Shown: positions 13,001 to 24,490, counted from the first letter of the stretch. The stretch: 64,000 bases of DNA from Odobenus rosmarus divergens (GCF_000321225.1 NW_004450328.1:2333896-2397895); one strand, 5' to 3'. Numbers and translations: made by a program. Notes: generated by a model from the sequence alone, not told the origin.

Positions 13001-13296
13001 ACCGCGCGCGCAAGCCCGCCGGGGACCGCCCGCCCGCCGCCGGGCCGCTGCGCCTCGAGGCGCCCGGGCCGCTCAAGCGGACGGTGCTGACCGAGAGCGG
13101 CAGCGGCTCCCGGCCCGCGCCCCCTGCCGTCGGGCCCGCGCCTGCGCCCGCGCCCGCGCCGGTGCCGGTGCCCGTGCCCGTGCCCGTGCCCGAGGCCGGC
13201 CTGGCGCCCCCGGGGCCCCCCGGCAGGACCGACGGCCGCCCGGACAAGAGCAAAGGGCAGGTGGTGCTGGCCACGGCCATTGAGATCTGCGTCTGA
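10099..13296 (+). CDS. SBK1: SBK1, SH3-domain-binding serine/threonine kinase 1 (three coding exons)
   Basis: Coding exons are 10099-10324, 11682-11884 and 12451-13296; all introns are GT-AG, and the joined frame is 1275 nt, 424 aa plus TGA, the length I recall for human SBK1. The kinase domain spans about residues 53-320. Visible motifs are the glycine loop GKGTYGKV (60-67), the ATP-binding lysine in MALK (K82), HRDIKPEN with catalytic D174, DFG (194-196) and APE (216-218), so all key catalytic residues are present. The activation segment carries [10 protein letters not shown]. The C-terminal tail of about 100 residues is basic, then rich in Pro, Ala and Val with alternating PV repeats, ending in EICV. 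The start [10 protein letters not shown] matches the family N-terminus; an upstream in-frame ATG at 9979 is in intron-like sequence and is not used here. The last exon is extremely GC-rich. In the family it is a poorly characterised, brain-enriched kinase with SH3-binding proline-rich sequence; substrates are not known to me. Confidence 0.96.
10325..11681 (+). other. SBK1: SBK1 intron between coding exons 1 and 2
   Basis: The donor is GTGAGC and the acceptor CCCCATCAG. The intron splits a glycine codon (phase 1). It contains MIR-like sequence at about 10955-11130 ('TGACCTTGGGCAAGTGGCTTAAC' type core on the + strand) and a second MIR-like piece near 11255-11340. Nothing else coding is visible. 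Confidence 0.85.
11885..12450 (+). other. SBK1: SBK1 intron between coding exons 2 and 3
   Basis: The donor is GTACTT and the acceptor CCGGCCGGCAG. It is a phase 0 intron, GC-rich with G and C homopolymer runs; no other feature is seen. Confidence 0.85.
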
Positions 13297-13940
13297 GCCG
13301 CCCCCGCCGTGCTCGCACCAGGCCGGGCCCGCGCTGAGCCGGGGGAGGGGGGGGATGGGGGGGATGCGAATCCGACCGCCCCCCGCCCCCCACGCCCGCG
13401 GCGGCGGGGGGAGTAGCGCTAGGCTGGGCGGGGCTGCGGACCCGGGCGCCCGGTTCGCGGCGGGCTGCGGAGATAGCCACCAAAAGACCTCTTGCCCCGC
13501 CTGTGGGGCGGGGGCTTGGGTCCCAGGAGCAGAGCCCCGCAGACCGGAGGATTCAGAGGCACCCCTGACACCCGGAGCGAGGGAGCTTGCGGGCAGACTC
13601 CCCTCACCAAAACACACACACACACACACCTCCCCTAACCCTGGAACCCTGACTAGTTGCTCCTAGCCCTTTGCACCCCCTGGCCGATCATCCCGCAGCC
13701 CCACCCCTGGTCCTCCCTCCTGGCCGCCCTCCCCGCCCCCCCCACACCCGGGCACAGAAGGGGACGGAAGTGTTGGGGCAGAGAAGGGGCTACTTAGGGC
13801 CCTCGGATGCTGGCTAGGGGGAGGGCGACGAGCTGAGGGCAGGCGTGTTGCTCAGCTGCGCCCTGTCCCTTTCCTGGGAGGCTATAGGGGAGAGGCCAAG
13901 CCCTCTGCAAAATGTAGCAAATGTCTGGATGTGGCAAAAG

Positions 13941-13963
13941 GTGTGTGTGTGTGTGTGTGTGTG
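13941..13963. repeat. (GT)n microsatellite in the SBK1 3' UTR
   Basis: About eleven GT units. Confidence 0.97.
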
Positions 13964-14053
13964 CCCGCGCAGGTACAAGCCCGAAGAATCTAGTAACTCC
14001 CACAACCCATTCCCCCAAGATGAGGACACTGAGCCCCGAAAGAGGGCAACTTG

Positions 14054-14143
14054 CCCCGAGCTGCAGGGACCCTGAGAGGTGGAGCTCTAGAAGCCCTCCC
14101 CCGAGCTGCAGGGACCCTGAGAGGTGGAGCTCTAGAAGCCCTC
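14054..14143 (+). repeat. Two identical 45-bp tandem copies in the SBK1 3' UTR
   Basis: The unit starts at CCCCGAGCTGCAGGGACC and ends at the CCCTCC run; copies at 14054-14098 and 14099-14143 are identical as read. Confidence 0.9.
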
Positions 14144-15740
14144 CCCCGCCTCCCCATGAATTGTCCCGAAAACTCGCCAAGGGAAGGGCTGCCAGGGTGG
14201 CGGCCCCGGCATCCCAGGGCGACGGCTGTGAGTGCAAAGCCCAGGGCCGGCCCAGCTCCCCAGCTGGCTGCACCTTCCCCGACCCGGGAACCTCAGATCC
14301 CCTCGATCCTGGCTCCCCGAGCCCAGACGCAGAGGTGATCTGTGCCACGAATTTCCCTGGGTTTCTGCTGGGGACCAGCATGTCAGCTCTGGGCTGCCCC
14401 CATCCCCACGTCTCCCAGCTTCCTGGTACTGGAGTGGGCCGCTGTGGGTGTGAGGATGCTGTGGGAATGAGGGTGGGGGTCCATGGAAACGCGAGGAGGG
14501 TGAGTGTGTGAATAGGTGTGTGTGTGCGGCGTGAGTGTGAGTCGAGTGCCCACGTTTGCGTGTAGTCTCATGTGTTCAGCGATGGCATCCAGACGCCTCC
14601 GAAACTCCGCCCGGCCCCAGGGTCCTCCTCAGGCAGTTGCCAGCGGGTGTCCAGGCCCGTGCTTCACCACGCGCCCCTCAGGGAATCTGGCCGGGAGGCA
14701 CCCGCAGGTGGGTTCAGGCCCCGAGGCAGCAAAACAGGAACCCAACCTCACCCAGTGTTCCCTCATGACCCCTGCGCTCGCTGTGGAGGCCCGGGACCCC
14801 GCAATAACCTCGACATGGGTGAGGCCGCTCCTTCTGCCTGGCAGGGGCCCCTCGGCCATCCCGGGCCACACCTGCCAGGGTCCTACCAGGGCTCCAGGCC
14901 ATTGGAGGGGGCTCTCCGAGGAGCCCGGCTGACCAGAGAGGGCCCAACCACCCTCTGGCCCGGAGCCCCCACCTCTCTCCGCTCATCCCTCATTCCCACC
15001 GCGCAAAAGGGCTATAGGTCCCCCTGCCCTGCCTGGGTCCAGTTTACAAACAGCGTGCGGTTTGCCCCAGGGCCTGGCCCCGCCCTCCTCGGTGTGCCCG
15101 TCCCTCCGGAGGCCCTCCTCTGCCCTGGGCCCTGGGGCCCTCCACGCGCCAGGTAAGTAGCAATCCCTCCTCCCACCAAGGGCCACATTTCAGAGAAGGG
15201 CCCTCCCATCACTGCCCCCGGCCCACCTGGAGCCCATCTGGGCCACCTCTCCCAGCCGCGACTTCTCCTTTTGCCTTAGGCCTCTCGACATCCTGTCTCT
15301 CCTGCAATAACACAGACGCAAGATTCCAAGTAGATGTCCCTTGCCGTGCGCCCTCTCTCTCTCTTTCTCTGTTAAGATCCTATTTGGGAGTTTCTCCCTC
15401 GTCGTAGTATCTAGAATGTTAGAGCTGGAAAGGGGACTGTAGTTCTGTAGCCCAGCCTCTGTGTTCAGAGGCACAGGGAGGGGCAGCGACCACTTGACAC
15501 CGGAGCGGAACCTGGCCAGGCCCGCTCTCTCGCCGTCGGGGCCCTGCTGCGCTGTCACCGCCACCTCAGCTACTTGGGTTGGGACCCTTTGCCCCTTAGG
15601 AGAGGTGTTGGTCACTGATGTTTACCTCAGTTTATGTCACTGTCGAAGAAACAAATAGCAAAAAATTAATAACACCGTAGACACGAAGACTTAGCAGACA
15701 ACACACAAAAAATCTTCCTCTTTCAATTCTTCTGTGAAGC

Positions 15741-15799
15741 TGTGTGTATGTGTGTGCGTGTGTGTGTGTGTCTCTCTCTCTCTCTCTTCTCTCTCTCTG
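15741..15799. repeat. Compound TG/TC microsatellite in the SBK1 3' UTR
   Basis: TG units followed by TC units with few interruptions. Confidence 0.93.
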
Positions 15800-16225
15800 T
15801 CCCACCCTGGGCAGGCCGGGTCATCCCCGATCTCTGTCCCAGCCCCTGTGCCCCCACACTGCCCCTGTCCTTCGGTGCTTCCCAGAGGCCCCTCTGAGCT
15901 GGCCTGTGGGGTGTGGGGAGCCCCCTGGGCGGGAGGCAGGGCCACAGGTTATCTAGAGGGCCTCCCATCAGGCCCACTGAGAGAGCCCCGAGGCTGCCAA
16001 CACTCCCTGAGCCTGTGCCGTGGCCGGTGGGACAGTCGTGGTGACTAGCATCAGCGTCCAAGCCTGGCTCAGGGCCTGGGCAGAACCCCAGCTCCCGAGC
16101 CCCAGCCCCTCATGTCTTGCCACCACCCCCCCACACCATGTGTTTGTAAATACTCTGGCATCCTTTGGCCCTGAGAAGGTTTTTAAATGTGTTATTTACT
16201 TCTCTAATCATGACAATTGCTATAA

Positions 16226-16231
16226 AATAAA
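16226..16231 (+). terminator. SBK1: Poly(A) signal AATAAA of SBK1
   Basis: A canonical AATAAA lies in an AT-rich block with TGTAAATA and TTATTTAC upstream. It is the first well-placed canonical signal after the SBK1 stop outside a SINE. Cleavage would fall near 16245-16255. Confidence 0.6.
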
Positions 16232-17379
16232 GTCTAGAAAAATTACCATCGAGTGGCTGTCTTGTCTCAGAATACAGAGTAGGGAGTGGGGCACACAATT
16301 ATTCTTGAGCTGAAAGCTTGACAGATGTTCTAAAGTGGGGTCTGCGGAGTCTGAGAGCAGTTACTTCAGACCTAGAGGAGGCTTGAAGGCCACAGGAACA
16401 AGGACCAGGTTCTGGGAGGGAAGGGGCAGCGACTCGTCCCTGGCCCGATGTCCAGCTTCAGCTTGGAGCCCTCAGACTGGGCAGAAAATAGAAGCCAACG
16501 CCCAGAGGAACAGAGTAGGCTGATTTAACCAGTCGTCACCCAGCAAATATTTACCGAGCACATTCTGCGTCCCACCCGGGATACAGCAGTGAGCAGGCCA
16601 GATGGTGTCCCTGTCCTCAGGCAGCCAGCGATGGAATGATGGAGACAGACATAACCCACATTTAAGGCTGGGTGCTGGGAAAGTACATAACTGGGAAGCT
16701 CATCAAGTTTGGGGGTGTCAGGAGCTCACCAAAGACAGAAAACCAGAGGATTCGGAGTTCTCTGGGCAGCAGGGCATGGCTGGGTGGGAAGAAGCTGAAA
16801 GGGCAGAGTTAAAGGCAAAATGGAGTGCTGAAGGTGGGGGAGCTGGGGTGGGCTGTAAGGAGCTTCACGATTCCACATTCATTCAGCAAGAATTTATTAC
16901 CGTCTCATAGATAAGATCTTTCCCTCTGTTCCAGACCCTTCGATAGCTCCTTATACCACCCAGTCAAGGCTGAAGTCCTTAGGGTGGACTCCAAGGTCCC
17001 ACCCCATCCCCACCTCCTCTCCCCTGGCCCCTAGGACCACCCAACATGCTCTCCCCTCAGGGCCTGTACCTTTCCCTGGAACTCTCCCAAATCTCCCACC
17101 TCCCTCCTGCCTTCCTCCCGTCCTTCAGGTCCCTGCTCAAATATCAAGCTATCAGAGAAAACTTCCTAGAGCAGAAGCCCCTTACCCTGAGCGCTCATCA
17201 CCACTCCGGATCCCATGTTCTCGTTTGTCCTCCATCTCCGTACGCTAGCACGGCAGTTCCATAAGACCAGTCAGTGTTTGGCAAACTGCTATCCCCTCAA
17301 CACCCCCAATGCCTAGGAGAGGGCCTAGCACAGAACAGACACTCCCTAACGGTTTGTCAGCTTAATGAATGAATGCCCA

Positions 17380-17575
17380 GGGCGCCTGGGTGGCTCAGTT
17401 GGTTAAGTGACTGCCTTCGGCTCAGGTCATGATCCTGGAGTCCTGGGATCGAGTCCCGCATCGGGCTCCCTGCTCAGCAGGGAGTCTGCTTCTCCCTCTG
17501 ACCCTCTTCCCTCTCATGCTCTCTATCTCTCATTCTCTCTCTCTCAAATAAATAAATAAAAAATCTTAAAAAAAA
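17380..17575 (+). mobile_element. CAN-SINE (+ strand)
   Basis: Head GGCGCCTGGGTGGCTCAGTT, tail AAATAAATAAATAAA; target duplication AATGAATGAATGCCCA. Confidence 0.92.
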
Positions 17576-18018
17576 AATGAATGAATGCCCAATACTATTT
17601 TAGGCGGCGAGGATACAGCAACAAACAAGACAAACAATCCCTAGCCCCTGAAGCTTACTTGCTGAAGAGGAAAATAGACATCAATTAGATTACATAATTA
17701 TCTATGAAATGCGGGTGGGGGTGAAAAAATAAGAAAAAATAAGAGAAAAACAAATCCACCCAAACTAGATCAGAGGGGAAAGTACTCGTCCCCAAGAATT
17801 TTATCTAGGATACGTTAAAGAAAAACTGTCATTTCAAACCATCTGCCACTTCTCTTCAATGATAAGACTGGACACCCAGGGGCTTCACAGAACACTTTAA
17901 TGGATTATTAAGGGGTGGAGGGGAAATCCACAAATGCAAACAGTATCTCTGGATCCCCCCCCTTGGTGTACAAATATCACCTTGGAACTGCCGATGTGTC
18001 AGGTAATACCATGACTTG

Positions 18019-18030
18019 CCACTAGGGGGC
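18019..18030 (+). promoter_or_regulatory. CTCF-like core (+ strand)
   Basis: CCACTAGGGGGC matches the 12-base core fully; the two bases after it do not match. Confidence 0.5.
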
Positions 18031-18460
18031 CTTGTTTTTCCGCCGCTGTTGCTTTTGTCTGGGGCTTAGCATCGCAGCGCAATTCCCCTGTCGCCGCGCT
18101 CGGTCAGGCCCCAGGGACTTGACCAGAAGGGTTTCCAGCCCCTCCCACACACTATATCGGAGCCAGAGCAATCCCTGCAACCCTTAGGTCCTTCCATTTA
18201 GCCTGGGTCACCTGCCCTTGCTTGTGGCAAGTGCCTTCTCAAAGGCACTTGGTGTCTTCTCCTGCCCATAGTCTTCAGGCTTTGATAGATAGACTTAGTC
18301 TATCAAAGAAGTTCCAGTAATAGTGAACTTCAGAAGGGAAGGGATTGTATTCTTTGTATTCTCCTTTTTTTCCCAACATGCTCCTTGAGTCTTCCACAAG
18401 CCTTCCCAGCTACTCACCAGTGACAGCTAAGCATGCCAAGACAAGGCGTATTGAAATGGA

Positions 18461-18625
18461 AGCGTCTGCCTTCGGCTCAGGTCATGATTCCAGTGTCCTG
18501 GGATCAAGCCCCAGTCAGGCTCTGTGCTCAGCGGGGAGCCGGCTTCTCCGTCTGCCTCTAACCCCCCTCACTCAGGCTCTCTCTCACATGCACGCTCTCT
18601 CTCAAATAAAATACTTTTAAAAGGG
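18461..18625 (+). mobile_element. 5'-truncated CAN-SINE (+ strand)
   Basis: Starts within the tRNA-like head at GCGTCTGCCTTCGGCTC and ends AAATAAAATACTTTTAAAA. Confidence 0.8.
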
Positions 18626-18872
18626 GGGGGCAGCCTCAGGGTCCCATTCTACCCTTCACGCAGGGTAGGAGATGCCAACTCAACTTACTTATATCACTGA
18701 GGGAGAGAGTCCCCAAACAGCATTTCTCTCTAAAAAATGTAGAGCCTTACCCCCGGCCCCATCTAGTGCCTGGTTCAGGGTGGAAATGTGGGTGTAAGAA
18801 AAGTAATTTCAAGTTATTTACTGGCAGTTGAGGGGAGGAGAATGTTCATCAACCCAGCCTTGCTTTAAGGTC

Positions 18873-19082
18873 AATGGAGAGGGGCGCCTGGGTGGCTCAG
18901 TTGGTTAAGCGACTGCCTTCGGCTCAGGTCATGATCCTGGAGTTCCAGGATCAAGTCCCGCATCGGGCTCCCTGCTCAGCAGGGAGTCTGCTTCTCCCTC
19001 TGACCCTCCCTCCTCTCATGTGCTCTCTCTCTNNNNNNNNNNNNNNNNNNNNNNNNNNNNNNNNNNNNNNNNNNNNNNNNNN
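18873..19082 (+). mobile_element. CAN-SINE whose tail is an assembly gap
   Basis: The element begins GGGGCGCCTGGGTGGCTC after GGTCAATGGAGA; the same duplication GGTCAATGGAGA follows the gap. The CT/A-rich tail is replaced by N. Confidence 0.9.
19033..19082. other. Assembly gap of 50 N
   Basis: Fifty N replace the 3' end of a CAN-SINE; the flanks show that little unique DNA is missing. Confidence 0.99.
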
Positions 19083-19189
19083 GGTCAATGGAGAAATTCA
19101 GAGGCTTTCATTTGGAGCCAAAGAAGGGCAGAAGAGTATGGTGGCTCCAGAGGCCAAGAGTGCACAGGGACAGCCAAAGACGTAGGCTG

Positions 19190-19435
19190 TGTAATCCACA
19201 ATCGTGTACTGTACACTTGAAATTTGCTAAGAGAGCATTATCTTAAGTGTTCTCGACACACACACAAACACACACACACACTCAAACCCTAACTATGTGA
19301 GGTGATACATATATTAGCTTGTGGTGACCATTTCACAGTGTACACACATTTCAAAACATCAAGTTGTACACCTTAAGCATATACAGTTTTTACTTGTCAA
19401 TTATACCTCAGTAAAACAAGAAGAAGAAAAAGAGG
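19190..19435 (+). mobile_element. L1 3' end fragment
   Basis: Ends with the L1-typical ACACCTTAAGCATATACAG and TCAATTATACCTCAGTAAAA; includes an AC repeat at 19256-19281. Confidence 0.65.
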
Positions 19436-20384
19436 TTGGTCATGGCCTCACCCAGGAGACTGTGATCCCCAGTTTGGAAATCCTCGGAGAGATCCTGGAG
19501 GGGCCTGTTTGTCCTTAATATGTGGCAAGGGGTCTCAAGTCATTCTATTTTGATGTTAGAGGAAAACAGAGGGGGCCTGCAGAAGGCGGAGGATTTGGGG
19601 TTATATTTAATTACAGATGTGATAAGGATCACGGGGTGCTAAGAACAGTGTAAGAGGTAGTAGACATCTGCTATTTCTGCCTGTTTTGCACCTATTCACC
19701 CCCCCCTTTTAGTTGATAGCACCCCAAGTTTCCCTTCCATTTCTTGATCCATGTGGTTCAGGTGGTGCTGACACCCCCCCCCCCCCCCCCGCCGTTGGTT
19801 CCATGGCGTGGCCACATGACCAGGTCTGGTCAACCAGCACATTCCATCCCCTGAGCCACAGCAATTGGCTCAGACATGGACATATAACCCAAGTGAGGCA
19901 GCTCCTGGCCTTTCTCTACACTTATTAGGGGTAAAGTGTTCTCTTTTCATTAGATTTGCTAAGTTTGTGTGATGTAAGCCTGGACCTGCTGGTGGCCATC
20001 TTGGCCACCACACAGGTAGATTTTGTCCAAGCATGAAAACCACACAGAGTGACTGAGCAGGGCCAAGAGATTAAGGGAAAAGGAATCTGATGACATTATT
20101 TGAATACTAGGATCCAAGACTGAAATTAGATATAAATAGGTTTTCCAGTCACATGAGCCAATATGTGCTCATAAATCCATTTGAGTCTGGTAGCCTGCAA
20201 ATAAAGAAGTTCTGACTAATATCCAGAGAAACTTAATCCCTAAGACCCCCGAAGCCACCCGTATCTCTGGGGCCCTGCCTTACAGCATCTCCTGACCAAC
20301 AAGTGACCTTGATCAAGAGAAGCCACTGAGCCTTTCTGAGGCTGGACGCTCACTTCTGAAGCTGAGACTACCAGAGTATTTGCC

Positions 20385-20870
20385 AGGATTCATTTGGTCC
20401 CAAGTGACAGGTAACCCAACTCAAAGTGGCTGATTTTGGAGAAAAAAAAAAAAACAAAAAACAGTTCCTAATTAGAACCAACTTCAGGTGTAGCTTAATG
20501 CAAAGGCTTCAACTTTAACACCAGGATAGGTTTCTCTCTCCAACTGCTCTATTTCTTCAGGGAAGACTTATTCCTGGACTTCTCCCTCTCTCCTCATGGC
20601 GTAGGAAGGCTGCCAGCCACCACACCTTCCATCCTGTCAAGAGCGACGCCCAACAGGAAAGAGCTGAGGCTGGGTCCCAGGCGGCCTATCCCGGTTGGTG
20701 GGTTCCCTCTGCTTGCTTGGTTCTGATTGGGTCCCGTCCCCGTCGCTGATCCAATCACATAGCCAGGGCAATGCGGTTCTCTGATTGGCCGAGGCCTTGT
20801 CACATGCGACCCCCCCCCAAGCAGGGACTGAAGCCCCGCCCAAAGTAATTGACTGAGAACGGGGTATTCT
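20385..20870 (+). repeat. Unassigned old interspersed family, copy 2
   Basis: Reads ACAGGTAACCCAACTCAAAG, then a late part with GATCCAATCACATAGCCAGG, TCTGATTGGCC and GGACTGAAGCCCCGCCC. Confidence 0.65.
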
Positions 20871-20880
20871 CCCACGGATA

Positions 20881-21046
20881 ATGGGGTGGGGGGTGAGGTG
20901 GGTGGTGAGGGATGGGGGAGTAGAGGGGGTAGAGGGGCAGGGCTTGGGAGTGGAGGTGGAAGTGGAGGTGGGAGAGGGGGGTTGGAGTGGAGGTGGGAGG
21001 GGGTGGGGTGGTGGGAGTGCAAGCGGGAGGGGGTGGGGGAGTAGAC
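20881..21046. repeat. G-rich minisatellite (GGAGGTGG-like units)
   Basis: Repeated GGAGGTGG, GGAGTGG and GGTGGGAG blocks with almost no C on the + strand. Confidence 0.85.
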
Positions 21047-21258
21047 GTATCATTTGGCCCAACTCTGCCCGCCTCCGTGTACCCATGTCCTCTGCCATGT
21101 TATTTTGCAGTGTGATATTAGTATATCTCCTTCAGCCATCACTTGGGTGGACATTCACTTTGTTTCTGCTGGAAATCAGCTCCATAATCATCCTTTTAAA
21201 AACTTATGGGGACAGGAGAATAATTATGAAGAGTAATGGCTGAAAACTTCCTAAATTT

Positions 21259-21442
21259 TTTAAGGATTTTATTTGTTTGAGAGGGAGAGAGAATGAGCAG
21301 TGGGAGGTGCAGAGGGGGAGGGAGAAAGGCTCCCCGCTGAGCAGGGAGCCCCATGTGGAGCTCAATCCGGGGACCCCAAGATCATGACCTGAGCCAAAAA
21401 TCAAGAGTTGGCTGCTTAACAGACTGAGCTACCCAGGCGCCC
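21259..21442 (-). mobile_element. CAN-SINE (- strand)
   Basis: Ends GAGCTACCCAGGCGCCC; target duplication CTGAAAACTTCCTAAATTT. Confidence 0.92.
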
Positions 21443-22041
21443 CTGAAAACTTCCTAAATTTGATGGAAACCATGAATCTGTCCATCCAAGAATCTTACTG
21501 AACATTATTATTCGCTATTTATTATTCTTTTAGCCGAGCCATGTAGTAAATTATGATCACTTTTCCTTTCTGCACGACCTTTTATCTTCCAGGTGTTGGT
21601 AATTTTTTTTTATTTATGTAGAATAATCTATATACTTATTGTTAATTCAGCCCCAATCTCTCCATCAGTTGTTTACATAGTTTCTCAAGAGGTTCGGTTT
21701 GATTAAGTGGTTTCCAAGTTTAACCTTCTAGAAAGCGGCTAGAGCCCCCTGCCCTGCTCCAGGATGCACCAGCCACTCTCTGGACCTGCTGCAGGATCGT
21801 ACTGGGGTCTGTCTCCTCTCATCATTTCCCCAGGGAGTCCCTCTCCCTCTTTTCTATGTTGGAGCTTCTATTCCTGTATTGAATTACGTTTCTCATACTT
21901 GATTTACTCTCTCGTTTTGGTGGAGCACACTTTCCTATAGTTTAAGGAATAAGTATAGTTAAGGAATAAGAAGTAAATTTTTTAAGATCTTCCAAACAAA
22001 TATGGGATATTGCCGGATTTCTTTCTAAAAGAGCTCTTAAG

Positions 22042-22233
22042 GGACACCTGGGTGGCTCAGTCAGTTAAGCGTCTGCCTTCGGCTCAGGTCATGATCCCAG
22101 GGTCCTGGGATCGAGGCCCACATCGGGCTCCTTGCTCAGCAGGGAACCTGCTTCTCCCTCTCTCTCCCTCTGCTTGTGCTCTCTCTGTCAAATAAATAAA
22201 ATCTTTAAATAAATAAATAAAAATAAAAAAAAT
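22042..22233 (+). mobile_element. CAN-SINE (+ strand)
   Basis: Head GGACACCTGGGTGGCTC; target duplication AAAAGAGCTCTTAAG. Confidence 0.92.
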
Positions 22234-22259
22234 AAAAGAGCTCTTAAGAGTTTGCCTCT

Positions 22260-24290
22260 CTGTCAGCAAAAATCACAGTGTGCTTCCCTTAAAACCCCAG
22301 CAGCCATTCGTTGTTGCCTACATCTCAGTATAAAGTGCTAACTCATCAGTGCTTTAATTTGCCATTTGGATTTGCTCCTCTTCGAATAGTCGTTTCATAC
22401 CCTTTGCCATTTTACTTTGCGGCTGTTGGGTCTTTTGCCGTCCATCTATATGGACTGTTTCGTTCATCTGCCAGATTTGCAAATGGAAATCATCCTTTGA
22501 CTTAGCTTGGGTATCTCCCCATAATCTTCCCTCCTAAGTTTAACATAGATTCATCTGAAAGATTTTTGGTGTCCTCTGGGCTTCTTTTCTGGGTTTGAAA
22601 ATTGTCCGCAGTCCCTAGATTTTAAGTGTAGTTCCCTAAGTGTTCTCCTAAGACTTTTACAAAGCGTTAATTCATCTTTAATATACTTTTGCCGCTATTT
22701 ATCCAATTTTATTTGCTTATTTCTTCCAATGGACAGCCAGTTGTGCCGGCTGTTTGTAAGTAAACTGGCCTCTTCTGACTGAATTGGATTTCCACTTTTG
22801 TCATGATTTCAACTCCCATAAGATAATGGGTTCCATTTCTGGGTTGTTTGTTTAGTTGCCATGGTGCAGATTTGGGGCATTTTCCGTGTGCAACGTAATG
22901 TAGGTGTTATCTGATTTTTTAAAGGCCCCACTGGTATTTTGATTGGAATTACATGTGGGGAAATTCATGTTTTTCTGATGTTTTTAACTTGTCCCGTGTT
23001 CTGATGTTAGTTCTTTATCCTTCAACACATTTTTCTTCATGGAGCTCCTACCCCTTCTCTGTTAGATGTATTCCCCAGTAATATAAATGTGGATGAAATC
23101 TTTTCCTTTTTCTATTTCTAGCCAACGATTTCTTACAGTATCAAGTTGCCTTATCTCTTCTTTCTCAGTAGTGAGCATTTCATTGTTTTTTATCCTGGTG
23201 TCTTTGATTGAACCTCCAAAAACAGTTTTGTTTTGATTCTAAGAGAAATGGCTTTAGTATCTAGAATGATGTTTGCTGTTAGTTTGGGCAAAGAACCTTT
23301 ATCATACTTAAGTAGTTTCTCCTTCTTCTTCTTCTTCTTCTTTCTTTTTAAACAGTTTTTCTTAAGAAAAAGAAATTGGATTTTTTCAACATCATTTGAT
23401 ATGATCACATTGCTACTCTCTTTCATGATGATGTAAAGAATTATGTTGATGAATTACTGGATATGGAACCTGTCTTGCATTCCTGAAATAAGCTCTAGTT
23501 GCTCAAAGTATGTTATTCTTTTGACCTTGATAAAATACAACTGCATTTTATTTGCTAGCATTTGATTTAGAATGTTTGCTTCGAAATCGGGGAGAGATTG
23601 GTCTACGACTTACTGGTTTTTGTTGTTTCTGTTCTTGTTATATTTTGTTGGTTGGTTTATTTGTTTATCAAGTTTTTATGTTAAGGTCATGCTGCCTTCA
23701 TAAAATAAAGTGGAGAGTTTCTGGGGCACCTGGGTGGCTCAGTCGGTTAAGCGTCTGCCTTCAGCTCAGGCCATGATCTTGGGGCCCTGGGATCAAGCCC
23801 AGCAGCAGGCTCTCTGCTCACTGGGGACTCTGCTTTTCTCTATCTAGCTAGCTCTCTCTCTCTCAAATAAATACTCTCTTTAAGATTTTATTTATTTATT
23901 TGAGAGAGAGAGAGCACGAGCTAAGGGAGAGGCAGGAAGAGGGAGAAGAAGCTTGCTCCCGCTGAGCGGGGAGCCCAATGCGGAGCTCGATCCCAGGACC
24001 CTAGGATCATGACCTGAGCTGAAGAAGGCAGATGCTTAACAGACCCAGCCACCCAGGTGCCCCTCAAATAAATAAATACTCTTTAAAAAATAAAAATAAA
24101 ATAAAGTGGAGAGTTTCTATCTTTTTCTATGACCTAGAATGGTTTAAGTAGCATTGGAATTACCTTTGCTTTTATCAATTTAAATTATCAGAAGATCAAC
24201 TAAATTCCTCTTTGAAATCATCAAGGCCTGGTGCTTTACAAATAAGTTTATGCATACAAAAAAAGTATGTAACAAAAAAAAAAAAACCGC
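22260..24290 (-). mobile_element. Old L1-like ORF2 sequence (- strand), interrupted by SINEs
   Basis: The + strand carries the antisense of typical L1 reverse-transcriptase-region text (for example GTCATGCTGCCTTCATAAAA at about 23685-23705). It is heavily decayed with no usable frame. Confidence 0.65.
23723..24098 (+). mobile_element. CAN-SINE with an inverted CAN-SINE in its tail
   Basis: The outer + copy has target duplication AAATAAAGTGGAGAGTTTCT. An inner - copy (about 23878-24063) sits in its AAATAAATACTCTTT tail, whose sequence repeats on both sides. Confidence 0.9.
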
Positions 24291-24294
24291 TATT

Positions 24295-24490
24295 GGGGCG
24301 CCTGGGTGGCTCAGTTGGTTAAGCGACTGCCTTCGGCTCAGGTCATGATCCTGGAGTCCCGGGATCGAGTCCCGCATCGGGCTCCCTGCTCAGCGAGGAG
24401 CCTGCTTCTCCCTCTGACCCTCCCCCCTCTCGTGTACTCTCTCTCTCTCTCTCATTCTCGCTCTCTCAAATAAATAAATAAATCTTATTT
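24295..24490 (+). mobile_element. CAN-SINE (+ strand)
   Basis: Target duplication AAAAAAACCGCTATT with one base changed in the right copy. Confidence 0.9.

Larger units (their letters stand above)
13297..16250 (+). other. SBK1: SBK1 3' untranslated region
   Basis: The stretch from the TGA to just past the AATAAA at 16226-16231 has no CAN-SINE insertion, unlike the DNA on either side, and ends with an AT-rich block typical of a 3' UTR end. A long 3' UTR of about 3 kb fits my memory of SBK1 mRNAs. It contains a short AC repeat (13612-13628), a GT repeat (13941-13963), a 45-bp tandem duplication (14054-14143) and a mixed TG/TC repeat (15741-15799). The extent is inferred; no transcript data are available. 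Confidence 0.6.
16251..21050. other. SBK1-LAT intergenic region, part 1
   Basis: Contains an L2-like fragment (about 16920-17345), a CAN-SINE (17380-17575), a CTCF-like core (18019-18030), a 5'-truncated CAN-SINE (about 18461-18625), a CAN-SINE ending in an assembly gap (18873-19082), an L1 3' end fragment (about 19190-19435), one copy of the unassigned old repeat family (about 20385-20870) and a G-rich minisatellite (20881-21046). No gene is seen. Confidence 0.7.

Noticed and set aside
12424..13629. 401-codon frame on the - strand over the last SBK1 exon
   Set aside because: It is a shadow of a very GC-rich exon, where stop codons are rare in all frames; the opposite strand codes an intact kinase.
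17380..17470. tRNA-like sequence with A and B boxes, seen about 30 times
   Set aside because: These are the tRNA-Lys-derived heads of CAN-SINEs, not tRNA genes; they lack a cloverleaf fold with intact stems and continue into SINE tails.
20675..20870. Cluster of CCAAT boxes resembling a promoter
   Set aside because: The boxes belong to the late part of the unassigned old repeat family; a related copy near 41190-41250 also has CCAAT-type motifs. No CpG island or exon follows.
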